NCBI GenBank assembly: GCA_003223515.1
Contig: QHVI01000052.1
Coordinates: forward strand, 1 to 40,957
DNA from: Candidatus Angelobacter sp. Gp1-AA117
GTDB taxonomy: Bacteria; Acidobacteriota; Terriglobia; Terriglobales; Acidobacteriaceae
Reading direction: 5' to 3'
Length of the DNA: 40,957 nucleotides
The notes below the pieces were generated by a model. That model ran no database searches. It saw only the letters and a program-made list of their open reading frames with translations, and had not been told where the DNA came from. The translations under genes were made by a program, and so were the position numbers. Shown here one piece after another: positions 24,680-33,057 of this stretch. Within the stretch, counting starts at the first letter, position 1; the number at the start of each line of letters is the position of its first letter.

Positions 24680-25837
24680 ATGCGAATTCTTCACACCGCC
24701 GACTGGCACGCCGGTAAGACCCTGTGGAACCGCTCTCGCGTCCCCGAACAGGAAAAGGTATACGCCGAAATCGTCGATATTGCGCGCCGTGAAAAAGTCC
24801 ACTTGGCGCTCATTGCCGGAGATGTCTTCGAGACCAACGCGCCTTCACCTGACGCCGAACGCCTCGTCTATGGTGCGCTTGCTGAAATGATTGGCGCCGG
24901 AATTCCGGTGGTCGTAGTCGGTGGCAACCATGACAATCCCAAACGCCTCGCCGCGTTGCGTGAGATGCTGGCGCCGCTCAACATATTTGTTCGCGCTGAA
25001 CCACAAAGACCGGAGGCGGGCGGAGTCATTGAAATCCGCGCCGGGAATGAGCTGGCCCGCATTGCCGTTCTCCCCTGGGTTGCTGACCAAAAGTTAATTG
25101 ATATTTGCCAACTCATGGGGCCGGAAGACGAGTGGTACACAACTTATTCAGAAAATGTTGCCGCCATGTGCCGGCGCCTGGCCCAGAGCTTTTCTCCGGA
25201 TACGGTGAATATTCTCGCCGCTCATCTGTTTGCCTTCGGTGCGGAAACCAGCGGTAGTGAACGCGCCATACATGTCGCCCAGCCTCTTGCTGTTTCTCCA
25301 TCGCGCTTTCCCACCACTGCCCAGTACATCGCCCTGGGGCATATCCACAAGCCGCAGGAGATTACCTGTCCTACGCGTGGCTGTTACGCGGGGTCTCCGC
25401 TGCAACTCGATTTCGGCGAGCGTGGCCAACAAAAGCGTGTCGTTCTTGTCGACGTGGAAGCCGGCCAGCCCGCTTCGATTGACAGCATACCTCTCGCTTC
25501 CGGCAGACAGCTTCGTGAGATTACCGGCAGTGTAGAGGAGCTGAAGAACCAGGCGGGCGCCGTTAGAGACGATTTCCTCAAGCTAATCGTCAAGACAGAA
25601 ACGCAGATTCCCGGGATTGCAGATGAGTTGCGGGAGATATTTCCCAACGCCCTTGAAGTCCGGGTGCAGTCTGCTCAGGCGGCCGAGACAGTGGCTGAAA
25701 TATCAGGGAGCAAGCCGTTGCATGAGCACTTTGCTGATTTCTTCCGGCAGTCCAGAGGGCTTGAGCCGGCGCAGGAAATTCTGAATGCCTTCCATACGCT
25801 GGAACTGGAGGTGGCTAATGCGGCCGATCAAACTTGA
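24680..25837 (+). CDS. sbcD: Nuclease subunit SbcD (Mre11 family)
   Basis: This 385-residue calcineurin-like phosphodiesterase has all Mre11 metal-site motifs: HTADWHAGKT (Asp8, His10), ALIAGDVFE, VVGGNHDNPKR, AAHLFAFG and ALGHIHKPQ. With SbcC it processes double-strand DNA ends and hairpins. The sbcC ATG lies inside its last codons (20-base overlap), so the two are tightly coupled. No good ribosome binding site is visible in the repeat immediately upstream of its ATG. Confidence 0.95.
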   Translation: MRILHTADWHAGKTLWNRSRVPEQEKVYAEIVDIARREKVHLALIAGDVFETNAPSPDAERLVYGALAEMIGAGIPVVVVGGNHDNPKRLAALREMLAPLNIFVRAEPQRPEAGGVIEIRAGNELARIAVLPWVADQKLIDICQLMGPEDEWYTTYSENVAAMCRRLAQSFSPDTVNILAAHLFAFGAETSGSERAIHVAQPLAVSPSRFPTTAQYIALGHIHKPQEITCPTRGCYAGSPLQLDFGERGQQKRVVLVDVEAGQPASIDSIPLASGRQLREITGSVEELKNQAGAVRDDFLKLIVKTETQIPGIADELREIFPNALEVRVQSAQAAETVAEISGSKPLHEHFADFFRQSRGLEPAQEILNAFHTLELEVANAADQT

Positions 25838-28670
25838 GATGCAGGGATTTACCAGCTTCCGCCAGCACTCCGAATTGCACTTTTCTGAACTTGACTTGTT
25901 TGCCATTACCGGGCCGACCGGAGCAGGAAAGAGTTCGCTGCTCGATGCCATAACGTATGCCCTGTATGGCAAGACCGCGCGGCTGGGCAAGAGCGGCACT
26001 GCGCGCGAACTGGTGAGCCAGGGCTGTACCAGCATGTTTGTGGCCCTGGAGTTTCATGCGGCCAATGAAATTTACCGTGTACACCGCGGCATAAAAGGCA
26101 GCTCTGTCAAAGCCCGGCTCTCCACAAAATCTGCTGGAGGCGAGTGGGGGTCGGGCATCGCATCCATTCGCGAGATCGATGCGGCCGTGGAGCGCATCGT
26201 CGGTCTTGATTTTGAAGGTTTCACCCGCGCTGTAATTCTCCCGCAGGGCCAGTTTGATGAGTTCCTGCGCGGTGACGCCAGGCAGCGCCGCGGCGTCCTC
26301 AAAGACTTGCTCAACCTTCAGCACCTGGAATCCATGATGCAGAAGGCCAATGCCAAAGCTCAGCACTTCACCATTCAGATGCAGGCCATTGAATCCCAGG
26401 TGGACGAGGAGGTGACCGATGAGACCAGGAAGCAGTTGGAAAACTCCATCGCCACTCTAACATCGCAGGAAACGCAACACCATGAATTGATTCGCAGGCT
26501 GGAACAATGCGAGCAGACCGCTGAACAGCTTGCAAATTTGCGGCTCCAGTCGCAGAACTATGAAACTGGATTCCAGGCATCGGAGCAGGAATCCGTGAAG
26601 CTCCAGGTTGAGATACAGAATTCGCAAAAGCTGTTTCAGCAAAGCCAGAAGGAGCTTGAGGAAATCCAGTCAGCCATTGCAGCCGTGGCCTACGATTCCG
26701 ATGAGCATTTCCGTCTTACCCAATGGGCCCCGCAGGCGGAGCGCCTGGAGAAACTGCGTGCTCAATTGCCGGAATTGAATAAGAAAAAGACCTCTGGCGA
26801 GCGCGATCTTGAGTCCGCTGCGGCAGGGCTGAAGGAGGCAGATTCCATTCTCGCCGGCGCCGCCCACGCGCACAAATCTGATGAGGAAAAACTTCAGGCC
26901 GCAAAAGACTCATGCCAGGTCATGCAGCAGCACTATGGATTGCCGGCCAATGTGCGTGCGCTTGCACCCCGTTTGAAACAGCTCCCCCAACTGGAACAGC
27001 AGATCTCTTTGCTGCGATCTGAGATCGGCAGCGCTCATAAGAAGCTTTCCGGCAAAGAAAAATTTCTTTCCGGCTTGGCGGACGCAGTGGAGCAGGCCCG
27101 GACCAGGAAACATGCCGCGGAAGAGCAGTTGGAACACTTCAAGGTGAAACATCGCGCGGCCGAACTCCGCCATGGTCTCCATCTGGGCTCGCCCTGTCCG
27201 GTTTGTGAGCAAACCGTGACCACCGTGCCTCCGGCCATTGCGGTGGCTGGCGTTCAAGATGCGGAGATCATGGTTCAGAAAGCTGATGAAGTACTGGCAC
27301 AGGCAAGAGCCGCTGCCGCGAAAGCGCCTGGCGAATTTGACCTGATCGCCAGGGACATCGCCCACTACGCGGAAAAGCTCCACGATTTGGAAGCTTCTGT
27401 TTCCTCCATCCGTGAGCAGGCCCGGACCATGCTGGGCGCCGAACCTGGGCCGCAATCCCTTGATCAACTGGAGCAATTGGCGCTTTCCATAGAGCAGGCC
27501 CAAAAAGAAGTGGACAAGTCGGATAAGCAGGTACGGGCCAGCCGGGAAGCTGAATCCGAGGCCCGCCAGAATGCTGAATCGCTGAAACACAAATGTGAGC
27601 GCAGCCGCGAGCGCCTGGAAGATATTACGATGCAGATCAGGGAGACTCAGGGAGAGACTGAGGAACTGGAGCGAAAACTTTCCGGTGCGCCGGCGCTGCC
27701 GCTGCTGAAGCAGCAATTGGAAAAGCTTAACCATGCTAAGACGGCCAGGGAAGATCTGGAAAAGCGGCATAACAAGGCGGAAAGCGCAAAAGCCGCTGCC
27801 GAGACCGCGATAACCGACCTGCAGGGACGGCTCAAATCTGAAACCAGCCGGGCGCGCAAGGCCAAGAAAGACCTCGAAAAAGTTACCGGCGAAATTGAAG
27901 CCGCTGTAGAAACCTTGAAAGCATCTGCGCCCCTGGAACTGTCCAATGGCGCAGAGTTGGCAACCGTGAAGCGGGAGCTTAAAATTGCCGGCGAACGCCT
28001 GCGCGACGCGGAATTGGCAAGGAATAAGCAGCAGGTGCAACTTCAGGGAGTGGTGGAGAAACTGGAAAAGAACCGGGAACTGCTTGAGCGCTGCGCCGCA
28101 CTGAAGAAATCCACCGCAATCTACCGGGAGTTGGGCACGCTGCTCCACGCCAATCAGTTCCAGGACTATATGCTGCGTTCTTCCTATCAACTTCTGGCCC
28201 AGGCAGGTTCACAGTATTTCCAGGACCTCACCGGTGGCCGCTATTCCTTTCACGTTCAGGAGGACCAGTTCTCCGTTCGCGATCACGCCAACGGAGATGA
28301 TTTGCGCTCAGCCGGGACCCTGAGCGGAGGAGAATCGTTTCTCGCTTCATTGTCTCTGGCGCTCGCCCTGGCACAGAGTATTGCCGAGTTAAGCGGTGAA
28401 CGCGGTTTCGTGGCCCTTGAGTCCCTTTTTCTGGATGAAGGTTTTTCCACTCTTGATCCTGAAACCCTGGGCAAAGTGGCCGACGCGCTTCCGGCGCTGC
28501 AGAAGAAAGGACGCCTCATCGGCGTGATCACCCACGTCGAATCGCTGGCCGAGCAACTGCCGGCGCGCATAGAGATAGAAAAGACATCGAACAGCAGTCG
28601 CATCGTCCAGCGAGGCGCCGCCGGCAAAGGAACCTTTGTGCCCTTAGCGTCCTTCGCGGTCAATAGCTAA
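25818..28670 (+). CDS. sbcC: ATPase subunit SbcC (Rad50 family)
   Basis: This is a 950-residue SMC-like ATPase: Walker A GPTGAGKSS (residues 32-40), two long coiled coils rich in Glu/Lys/Ala, a zinc hook CPVC (Cys460 and Cys463) at the apex, signature LSGGESFLASLSLALALAQ (about 835-853) and Walker B SLFLDEGFSTLD. I use the ATG at 25818 because GGAGGTGG lies immediately upstream and the conserved MRPIKLEMQGFTSF begins there. The last residues (TFVPLASFAVNS) are encoded by a CTTTGTGCCCTTAGCGTCC dispersed repeat that supplies the stop codon, so the native tail has been replaced. Confidence 0.95.
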   Translation: MRPIKLEMQGFTSFRQHSELHFSELDLFAITGPTGAGKSSLLDAITYALYGKTARLGKSGTARELVSQGCTSMFVALEFHAANEIYRVHRGIKGSSVKARLSTKSAGGEWGSGIASIREIDAAVERIVGLDFEGFTRAVILPQGQFDEFLRGDARQRRGVLKDLLNLQHLESMMQKANAKAQHFTIQMQAIESQVDEEVTDETRKQLENSIATLTSQETQHHELIRRLEQCEQTAEQLANLRLQSQNYETGFQASEQESVKLQVEIQNSQKLFQQSQKELEEIQSAIAAVAYDSDEHFRLTQWAPQAERLEKLRAQLPELNKKKTSGERDLESAAAGLKEADSILAGAAHAHKSDEEKLQAAKDSCQVMQQHYGLPANVRALAPRLKQLPQLEQQISLLRSEIGSAHKKLSGKEKFLSGLADAVEQARTRKHAAEEQLEHFKVKHRAAELRHGLHLGSPCPVCEQTVTTVPPAIAVAGVQDAEIMVQKADEVLAQARAAAAKAPGEFDLIARDIAHYAEKLHDLEASVSSIREQARTMLGAEPGPQSLDQLEQLALSIEQAQKEVDKSDKQVRASREAESEARQNAESLKHKCERSRERLEDITMQIRETQGETEELERKLSGAPALPLLKQQLEKLNHAKTAREDLEKRHNKAESAKAAAETAITDLQGRLKSETSRARKAKKDLEKVTGEIEAAVETLKASAPLELSNGAELATVKRELKIAGERLRDAELARNKQQVQLQGVVEKLEKNRELLERCAALKKSTAIYRELGTLLHANQFQDYMLRSSYQLLAQAGSQYFQDLTGGRYSFHVQEDQFSVRDHANGDDLRSAGTLSGGESFLASLSLALALAQSIAELSGERGFVALESLFLDEGFSTLDPETLGKVADALPALQKKGRLIGVITHVESLAEQLPARIEIEKTSNSSRIVQRGAAGKGTFVPLASFAVNS

Positions 28671-28760
28671 GAGGTTTGTATCAGGGTATGACTTCACAAC
28701 CCCTTTCGATTCACACGGATGTTCAGAGGCTGAGTGCTGAATGCTGATTGCTGAGTGCTT
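28671..28760. repeat. Repeat spanning the cas6 start
   Basis: A diverged CAGGGTATGACTTCA REP-like piece (28682-28696) is followed by GGCTGAGTGCTGAATGCTGA (from 28728 to about 28759). The cas6 ATG (28741) lies inside the latter repeat. Confidence 0.7.
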
Positions 28761-29916
28761 TTCCATAGGCATCTTCCGCTTCACCCTCAAACCCCAGCAG
28801 ACCCTCTTTGTTCCTGCCGTAAATAAAACCAACATGCTGCGCGGGGCCTTCGGGACAGCCTTTCGGCGGCTCTGCTGCATCCCGCAGTGCCGCAATGCGC
28901 ATGAGTGTCCGCTGGCGACTGCATGTCCATATAAGCAGGTTTTCGAGCCATCGCCTCCACCGGATTCAGACCGTCTTTCCAAAAGCCAGGATGTCCCGCG
29001 TCCTTTTATCTTCAGGGCCCCGGCAGACACAAAGACTAAATTCCTTCCTGGAGAGGAATTTGCATTTGAGTTGGTGCTGATTGGCCGGGCAATAGATTTC
29101 CTCCCTTATTTCGTGCTCTCCTTCCGCGAACTGGCCGCCCAGGGATTAGGCCTGAACCGCGCCAGATGCGAGTTGGAAGTAGTGAACGAAATATTAATTT
29201 CCCCTCCCATAATGACTGGATCTGACGCTCCGATCACCCGATCACCCGATCACGAGATCACCCGATCAATTGACCAGATGACAAGATTGTTTCCAATCTA
29301 CAATTCCTCTGACCAGGTCTTCCACACCCCCAAATGCCTGGATTTAGAAAGCTGGATACAGGAACGCATGAAGGAACTCAACTCTTGCAGAGGTTCAATT
29401 ACCCAATTACCCGATTACCCGATTACCCAATTCTCCGATGACCAGATTATCGAGAATCCCCGATCCCCCGATCCCCGGATCCCCCGATCTCCCGATCTTA
29501 AGGTCTCTTTCCTGACGCCCACGCTCCTGAAAGCGGAAGGCTCTGTGATACGGAAACCGGAGTTTCATCATTTATTCAAGCGTCTGCGTGACCGCATCAA
29601 CGCCCTGAGCGTCTTTTTCGGAGAAGGCCCGCTCGACGTTGACTTCGCCGGTTTGGGCCGCCGTGCCGAGCAGGTGAAGACCGTATCCTGTGATGTGGCT
29701 TGGGAAGAGCGCTTCCGGACGTCCTCCAAGACCCGCCAGCGCCACGAACTCTCCGGCTTCACCGGCAAGGCCGTCTACCAGGGCGAGTTGCAGGAATTCC
29801 TGCCCTGGCTAGTGTTGGGAGAACTGGTACATGTAGGCAAGCACACCGCCTGGGGTATGGGCCAAATCCAGATGGATCATGTGGCACAGCCGCCCCCGGC
29901 TGTGCTGAAGCCGTAA
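28741..29916 (+). CDS. cas6: CRISPR pre-crRNA endoribonuclease Cas6
   Basis: This 391-residue RAMP nuclease cuts the CRISPR transcript inside each repeat. Family features are IGIFRFTLKP near the start, NMLRGAFGTAFRRLCC, a Cys cluster (CRNAHECPLATACPY), GEEFAFELVLIGRA and the C-terminal glycine-rich loop ELVHVGKHTAWGMGQI. Three parts come from dispersed repeats: the first residues (MLIAECF) from a GAGTGCTGAATGCTGA repeat, two internal stretches (about 159-181 and 221-254, rich in ITRSPD/PRSPD) from GATCACCC and CCGATTACCC repeats, and the tail (HVAQPPPAVLKP) from a GTGGCACAGCCGCC repeat. It begins 70 bases after sbcC and is separated from the other cas genes by 1.9 kb. The repeat-derived N terminus makes the true start uncertain. 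Confidence 0.85.
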   Translation: MLIAECFSIGIFRFTLKPQQTLFVPAVNKTNMLRGAFGTAFRRLCCIPQCRNAHECPLATACPYKQVFEPSPPPDSDRLSKSQDVPRPFIFRAPADTKTKFLPGEEFAFELVLIGRAIDFLPYFVLSFRELAAQGLGLNRARCELEVVNEILISPPIMTGSDAPITRSPDHEITRSIDQMTRLFPIYNSSDQVFHTPKCLDLESWIQERMKELNSCRGSITQLPDYPITQFSDDQIIENPRSPDPRIPRSPDLKVSFLTPTLLKAEGSVIRKPEFHHLFKRLRDRINALSVFFGEGPLDVDFAGLGRRAEQVKTVSCDVAWEERFRTSSKTRQRHELSGFTGKAVYQGELQEFLPWLVLGELVHVGKHTAWGMGQIQMDHVAQPPPAVLKP

Positions 29917-31039
29917 GGTTTTGTTACCTCTGCGCCCTGGTGTTCCGACCGATGATTTTTGGATATCAGCCAGCGAAGCTGGCGGCATTCTTCTAGCCCG
30001 CTGTAGCCTGAAAGGAACGTGTGGCACAGCCGCCCTCGGCTAATGTCACTTACTTTAGGGCCACCATGCTGTATCCCAATGAGAGATGTCATTCCGAACG
30101 CCCGTTAAGCTCACGCGCGTTTTCTTCAGCGCGTGAGTAGGGCGGAGGAATCTGCCCCGCTGCTGCCCGCCCATGCGAAAATTCTTTTAAATTCATGCTC
30201 GAATGTGCAAAGTAAGTGGCACAGCCGCCCTGGCCTGTGAGTTTCTTTCAGAAGCGTAAAGGAATGATTGCCGTAGAGACGGTGCTCAGCACCGTCTCTG
30301 AGACGCGCGGAAGCGCGGCTCACAGGTTTTTCATTGCGGCCAAACCCACAGATTATTCAATCCGGTCTACCGGTGGCACAGCCGCCCTCGGCTGTGCGGA
30401 AGGCTACACCTTTTCTGGTTTTGCTCTAGTCCTCTGACCGTGTGATTTTTGGATATCAGCCAGCAAAGCTGGCGGCATTCTTCTAGAGCATTTTAGGTTG
30501 AGGTGTAGGGAATTCACTCACCCCCCTTGTCATTCCGACCGCAGTCCGACCGACGTAGGAGGGAGGACGGAGTGGAGGAACCCCGAGGATGTCTGCTCCA
30601 CCATTGCTGTTAGAAGGTGTTCTCACGGAACTGTTGAAAGCGCACGCATGATGCTCGCAAGGTAATGAGCGGAGCGAAAGAACCGGCGTGCTCCGGTGAA
30701 AATTCGGGGCTGAATTCTCCCCCAATTTCCCTTGTGTTCTGCATAGTAGACGTACTAATATATTCCTGCTCCGGCGTGCTGTTGTGCTGTCGGGACGCTT
30801 GCAGCATACGTGTGTCTTGAGGAATCACCGGAAAGTGAGCAGCCGCCACAGCGTAACCAGCCGCACCCCATCCCGCAATGGACAAGGGTTGTGACGGTGT
30901 TACGGCTGTTGCGCTATTTTTTCTCTTTGGCGAAATGATTTGTTCCGCTTCTGTACCGGAACAGAAAACACCAACCGGAACAGCAGATGCGAAAGCAGTC
31001 AAAGGACTTAAGCCCATTTGTTCCGTGTTCCGGTTCATC
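29917..31039. repeat. Dense repeat island between cas6 and the cas operon
   Basis: There is no convincing gene in 1.1 kb. GTGGCACAGCCGCCCTCGGC occurs at 30021, 30216 (diverged) and 30373, besides the copy closing cas6 at 29881. A 43-base unit with the palindrome GCCAGCGAAGCTGGC occurs at 29954-29996 and 30444-30486 with one mismatch. A hairpin GAGACGGTGCTCAGCACCGTCTC lies at about 30276-30298. Phrases from the GTTCCGGTTC family of 8188-8280 recur at 30945-31040. A minus-strand frame (30610-31116) shows no domain. Confidence 0.7.
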
Positions 31040-31381
31040 TCAGCCAATGGGTAAATAACCAGTTGGTAAACAGGGCAAGGCTTCCGTTGCGTCCTTCGCG
31101 TCCTTTGCGGTTGCACACCGGATCGGGGCCATTTCCCGCATTTGCTCTTCCAGTCGAACGCGCTGCTGCTGGAACTGCGCTGCCTCTTCCGCCTCCCGCG
31201 TATGCAGCGCCAGCGTTGCCGTTTGATTCAGGGTTGAGCTGATCTCCTGGGCCGAAAGGCGGTAAAGCTCAGCCATGTGAGGCAACAAAATCCCGGCTGC
31301 TTTCAACCTGTCCAGATGTTCGCCCACGAGTTGGAGGGAGTGATTGATGACATAGAGCGATTCGTAGATGTCGGCTTTCAT
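31040..31381 (-). CDS. Small hypothetical protein divergent from the XRE regulator
   Basis: This is a 113-residue, soluble, strongly helical protein (MKADIYESLYVINHSLQLVG, then AELYRLSAQEISSTLNQTAT and REAEEAAQFQQQRVRLEEQM). I do not recognise the family. The last 25 or so residues (CATAKDAKDATEALPC...) are the translation of a CGTCCTTCGCGTCCTTTGCGG dispersed repeat. Its start faces the XRE gene across 57 bases holding an 18-bp palindrome, so the two genes are probably co-regulated. Confidence 0.65.
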   Translation of the reverse strand: MKADIYESLYVINHSLQLVGEHLDRLKAAGILLPHMAELYRLSAQEISSTLNQTATLALHTREAEEAAQFQQQRVRLEEQMREMAPIRCATAKDAKDATEALPCLPTGYLPIG

Positions 31382-31412
31382 GTATCAGTGCCTCTTTATT
31401 CAATGTGCCTGA

Positions 31413-31430
31413 TAGAGCACATGTGCTCTA
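31413..31430. promoter_or_regulatory. Perfect 18-bp palindrome, probable XRE operator
   Basis: TAGAGCACATGTGCTCTA is a perfect palindrome in the short divergent space between the small hypothetical gene and the XRE gene, the usual position of an autoregulatory operator. Confidence 0.78.
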
Positions 31431-31438
31431 AAGGGTAC

Positions 31439-31669
31439 ATGCATTATGGTCGAATGGCAAATGATATTTGTGTGCGGTTCGGTCGGCGCTTGCAGCGACT
31501 CAGAAAAGAAAAGGGTATGAAGCAAATTGATCTCGCGGTTGACACTGGCTTGGGCCGGACTTACATCTCCAAGGTGGAAAATGGCCGAATCGAGCCATGC
31601 CTTCGTTCACTGGAACTGATGGCTGTGAGTTTCGGCATGTCACTCTCGCAACTGTTCAAAGAGGTATGA
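31439..31669 (+). CDS. XRE-family transcriptional regulator
   Basis: This is a 76-residue protein consisting of one Cro/CI-type helix-turn-helix: FGRRLQRLRKEKGMKQIDLA, then GLGRTYISKVENGRIEPCLR and MAVSFGMSLSQLFKEV. Such minimal regulators repress their own promoter, and here the palindrome lies nine bases upstream. The ATG at 31439 or the one at 31454 (MANDICVRF) could be used; neither has a good ribosome binding site. It is 121 bases upstream of cas8 on the same strand, which makes control of the cas operon possible but unproven. Confidence 0.85.
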   Translation: MHYGRMANDICVRFGRRLQRLRKEKGMKQIDLAVDTGLGRTYISKVENGRIEPCLRSLELMAVSFGMSLSQLFKEV

Positions 31670-31790
31670 AAAATTAGGAAACTCTTATTATGGCCTGCTT
31701 GCAAAAATAATTTGATTCAGAACTGAAACGAAAGCTACTCTCGTTGCACTATCTTAAAATAAGGGTATCACCCCAACCTTTGAGCCCCAG
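31670..31790 (+). promoter_or_regulatory. Upstream region of the cas operon
   Basis: A possible promoter is TTGATT (about 31711-31716) with TACTCT 18 bases later. ACTGAAAC, identical to the last 8 bases of the CRISPR repeat, lies within it (about 31720-31727). An AACGA...TCGTT inverted repeat follows. No clear Shine-Dalgarno precedes cas8. Confidence 0.35.
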
Positions 31791-33047
31791 ATGATTCTTT
31801 ATACCGGAAATCCGTTCGTGGATGTCGGATTGGCTATTGCAGCCAATATTGGTAACCAAGCATCGTTGTCGAATATTTCATCTGATGATCTTTCAAAAGC
31901 CGTTAAATTTTTGCACTCGCATGTCGACAGTCTTAAGTCTTTAAAAGTTCTTTCCGAGTTTTGGGTCAATAACCCCTTTATGGGGATAAATCCAGAACAA
32001 AAACCGAAATATGATCGTTTTCTCAAAGATTTGGGCGACCAGACACTGGCGAGCCGATCCGGTTATTGTCAAATCTGTGGCCAATCTCCTGTTGTAGGCG
32101 AAACTGACCGATGTTGGTTCCCGTTAGCCGCTGGCGGTGATAGCGATCCGTGCACTTTGCCAGGGTTAAGAGGAAAGACAATCTGTGCAAGTTGTCTATC
32201 AGCAGTTGTAATTCTGCCTCTCGGTTGCCGTTCCTGCAAGGATGGTGCCTATTTTATCCATGTTGCGGAGCCAGACTTGCAAGTACAGGCAGTTGCGGAA
32301 GGCGTAACCACCATTCGAATTGCATTAGCTAAAAAAGCTGGAGAAGGTATTAAGCACGGCACAGCTCTTTCTGGCAGGATAGCTCTTCTTGAAATCATTT
32401 CTGGCAGCGACCTTTGGGATCACACTCAGCCAGGGCACATGGAGCAAATTCCTCGAGGAGGAGCCACTATCATTTCTTTTACCAATCGAGGGAATGGACC
32501 AAAGTTCAACGAACTCCATCTCCCGGCAGAGGCTCTGGAGTTTTTTAGTGAGCTCGCCACTGTAAGACTTCGAGAATATTTCGCCGAATGGGTTAGGAAA
32601 GTTCAGAAATTCACAAATGACAATAAAAGAAAAGACATTGGAGATCAGCTTTGCAATGACGTAGAAGGCCGCCGTTCGCTTGCGCCTTTATTTCGGGCAA
32701 TGAAAAAGCCGTATATTGATCGCCATCCTGGGGAACGTGCGCATTTACAAAAAGAGGAACTACAAATGCTGGAAATTTATGAAGATATTGCGCTTAGAAA
32801 GAAAAATCGTTTTGATGCGTTGCAAAGGATTGCAGTAAGGGTGAATGAAATGCCCCAGAGCTATCGCGACTCTTTTGTAAAAAGATTAGGCAGCACTGGG
32901 ACAAAAGAGGGAATATTGGGGCTGTTCAAAGAGTATTGCAAACGCAAACGGCTAGCCGTAACTAGCGAGGAATTGCGCGCAATTGATTCCAGCAACGCGT
33001 CTGAAGCCATTAGTCTCTTGTATCTACTTTGCAATGCAGAAGAATAA
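31791..33047 (+). CDS. cas8: Type I Cas8 large subunit, Cst1-like (CXXC...CXXC)
   Basis: This is a 418-residue large subunit of a type I Cascade. It has the two zinc-knuckle pairs that name the Cst1 group: GYCQICGQSP (about residue 100) and TICASCLSAV...GCRSCKDG (about 128-150). It begins MILYTGNPFVDVGLAIAAN, the usual Cst1 opening in which the protein announces a target-binding domain. Cas8 recognises the PAM and recruits Cas3. The CXXC-CXXC type is placed in subtype I-B (Tneap) by some schemes and as Cas8a1 by others. Codon use is noticeably more A+T-rich than in the chromosomal genes upstream. Confidence 0.8.
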   Translation: MILYTGNPFVDVGLAIAANIGNQASLSNISSDDLSKAVKFLHSHVDSLKSLKVLSEFWVNNPFMGINPEQKPKYDRFLKDLGDQTLASRSGYCQICGQSPVVGETDRCWFPLAAGGDSDPCTLPGLRGKTICASCLSAVVILPLGCRSCKDGAYFIHVAEPDLQVQAVAEGVTTIRIALAKKAGEGIKHGTALSGRIALLEIISGSDLWDHTQPGHMEQIPRGGATIISFTNRGNGPKFNELHLPAEALEFFSELATVRLREYFAEWVRKVQKFTNDNKRKDIGDQLCNDVEGRRSLAPLFRAMKKPYIDRHPGERAHLQKEELQMLEIYEDIALRKKNRFDALQRIAVRVNEMPQSYRDSFVKRLGSTGTKEGILGLFKEYCKRKRLAVTSEELRAIDSSNASEAISLLYLLCNAEE

Positions 33048-33057
33048 AGGAGAATGC

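Noticed and set aside
26910-28190. Minus-strand 426-codon frame inside sbcC
   Set aside because: It is a shadow of coiled-coil coding sequence; sbcC is complete on the plus strand.
30610-31116. Minus-strand 168-codon frame in the cas6-cas8 gap
   Set aside because: It is composed largely of dispersed repeat words, overlaps another gene end and has no domain; translation is not excluded but not supported.
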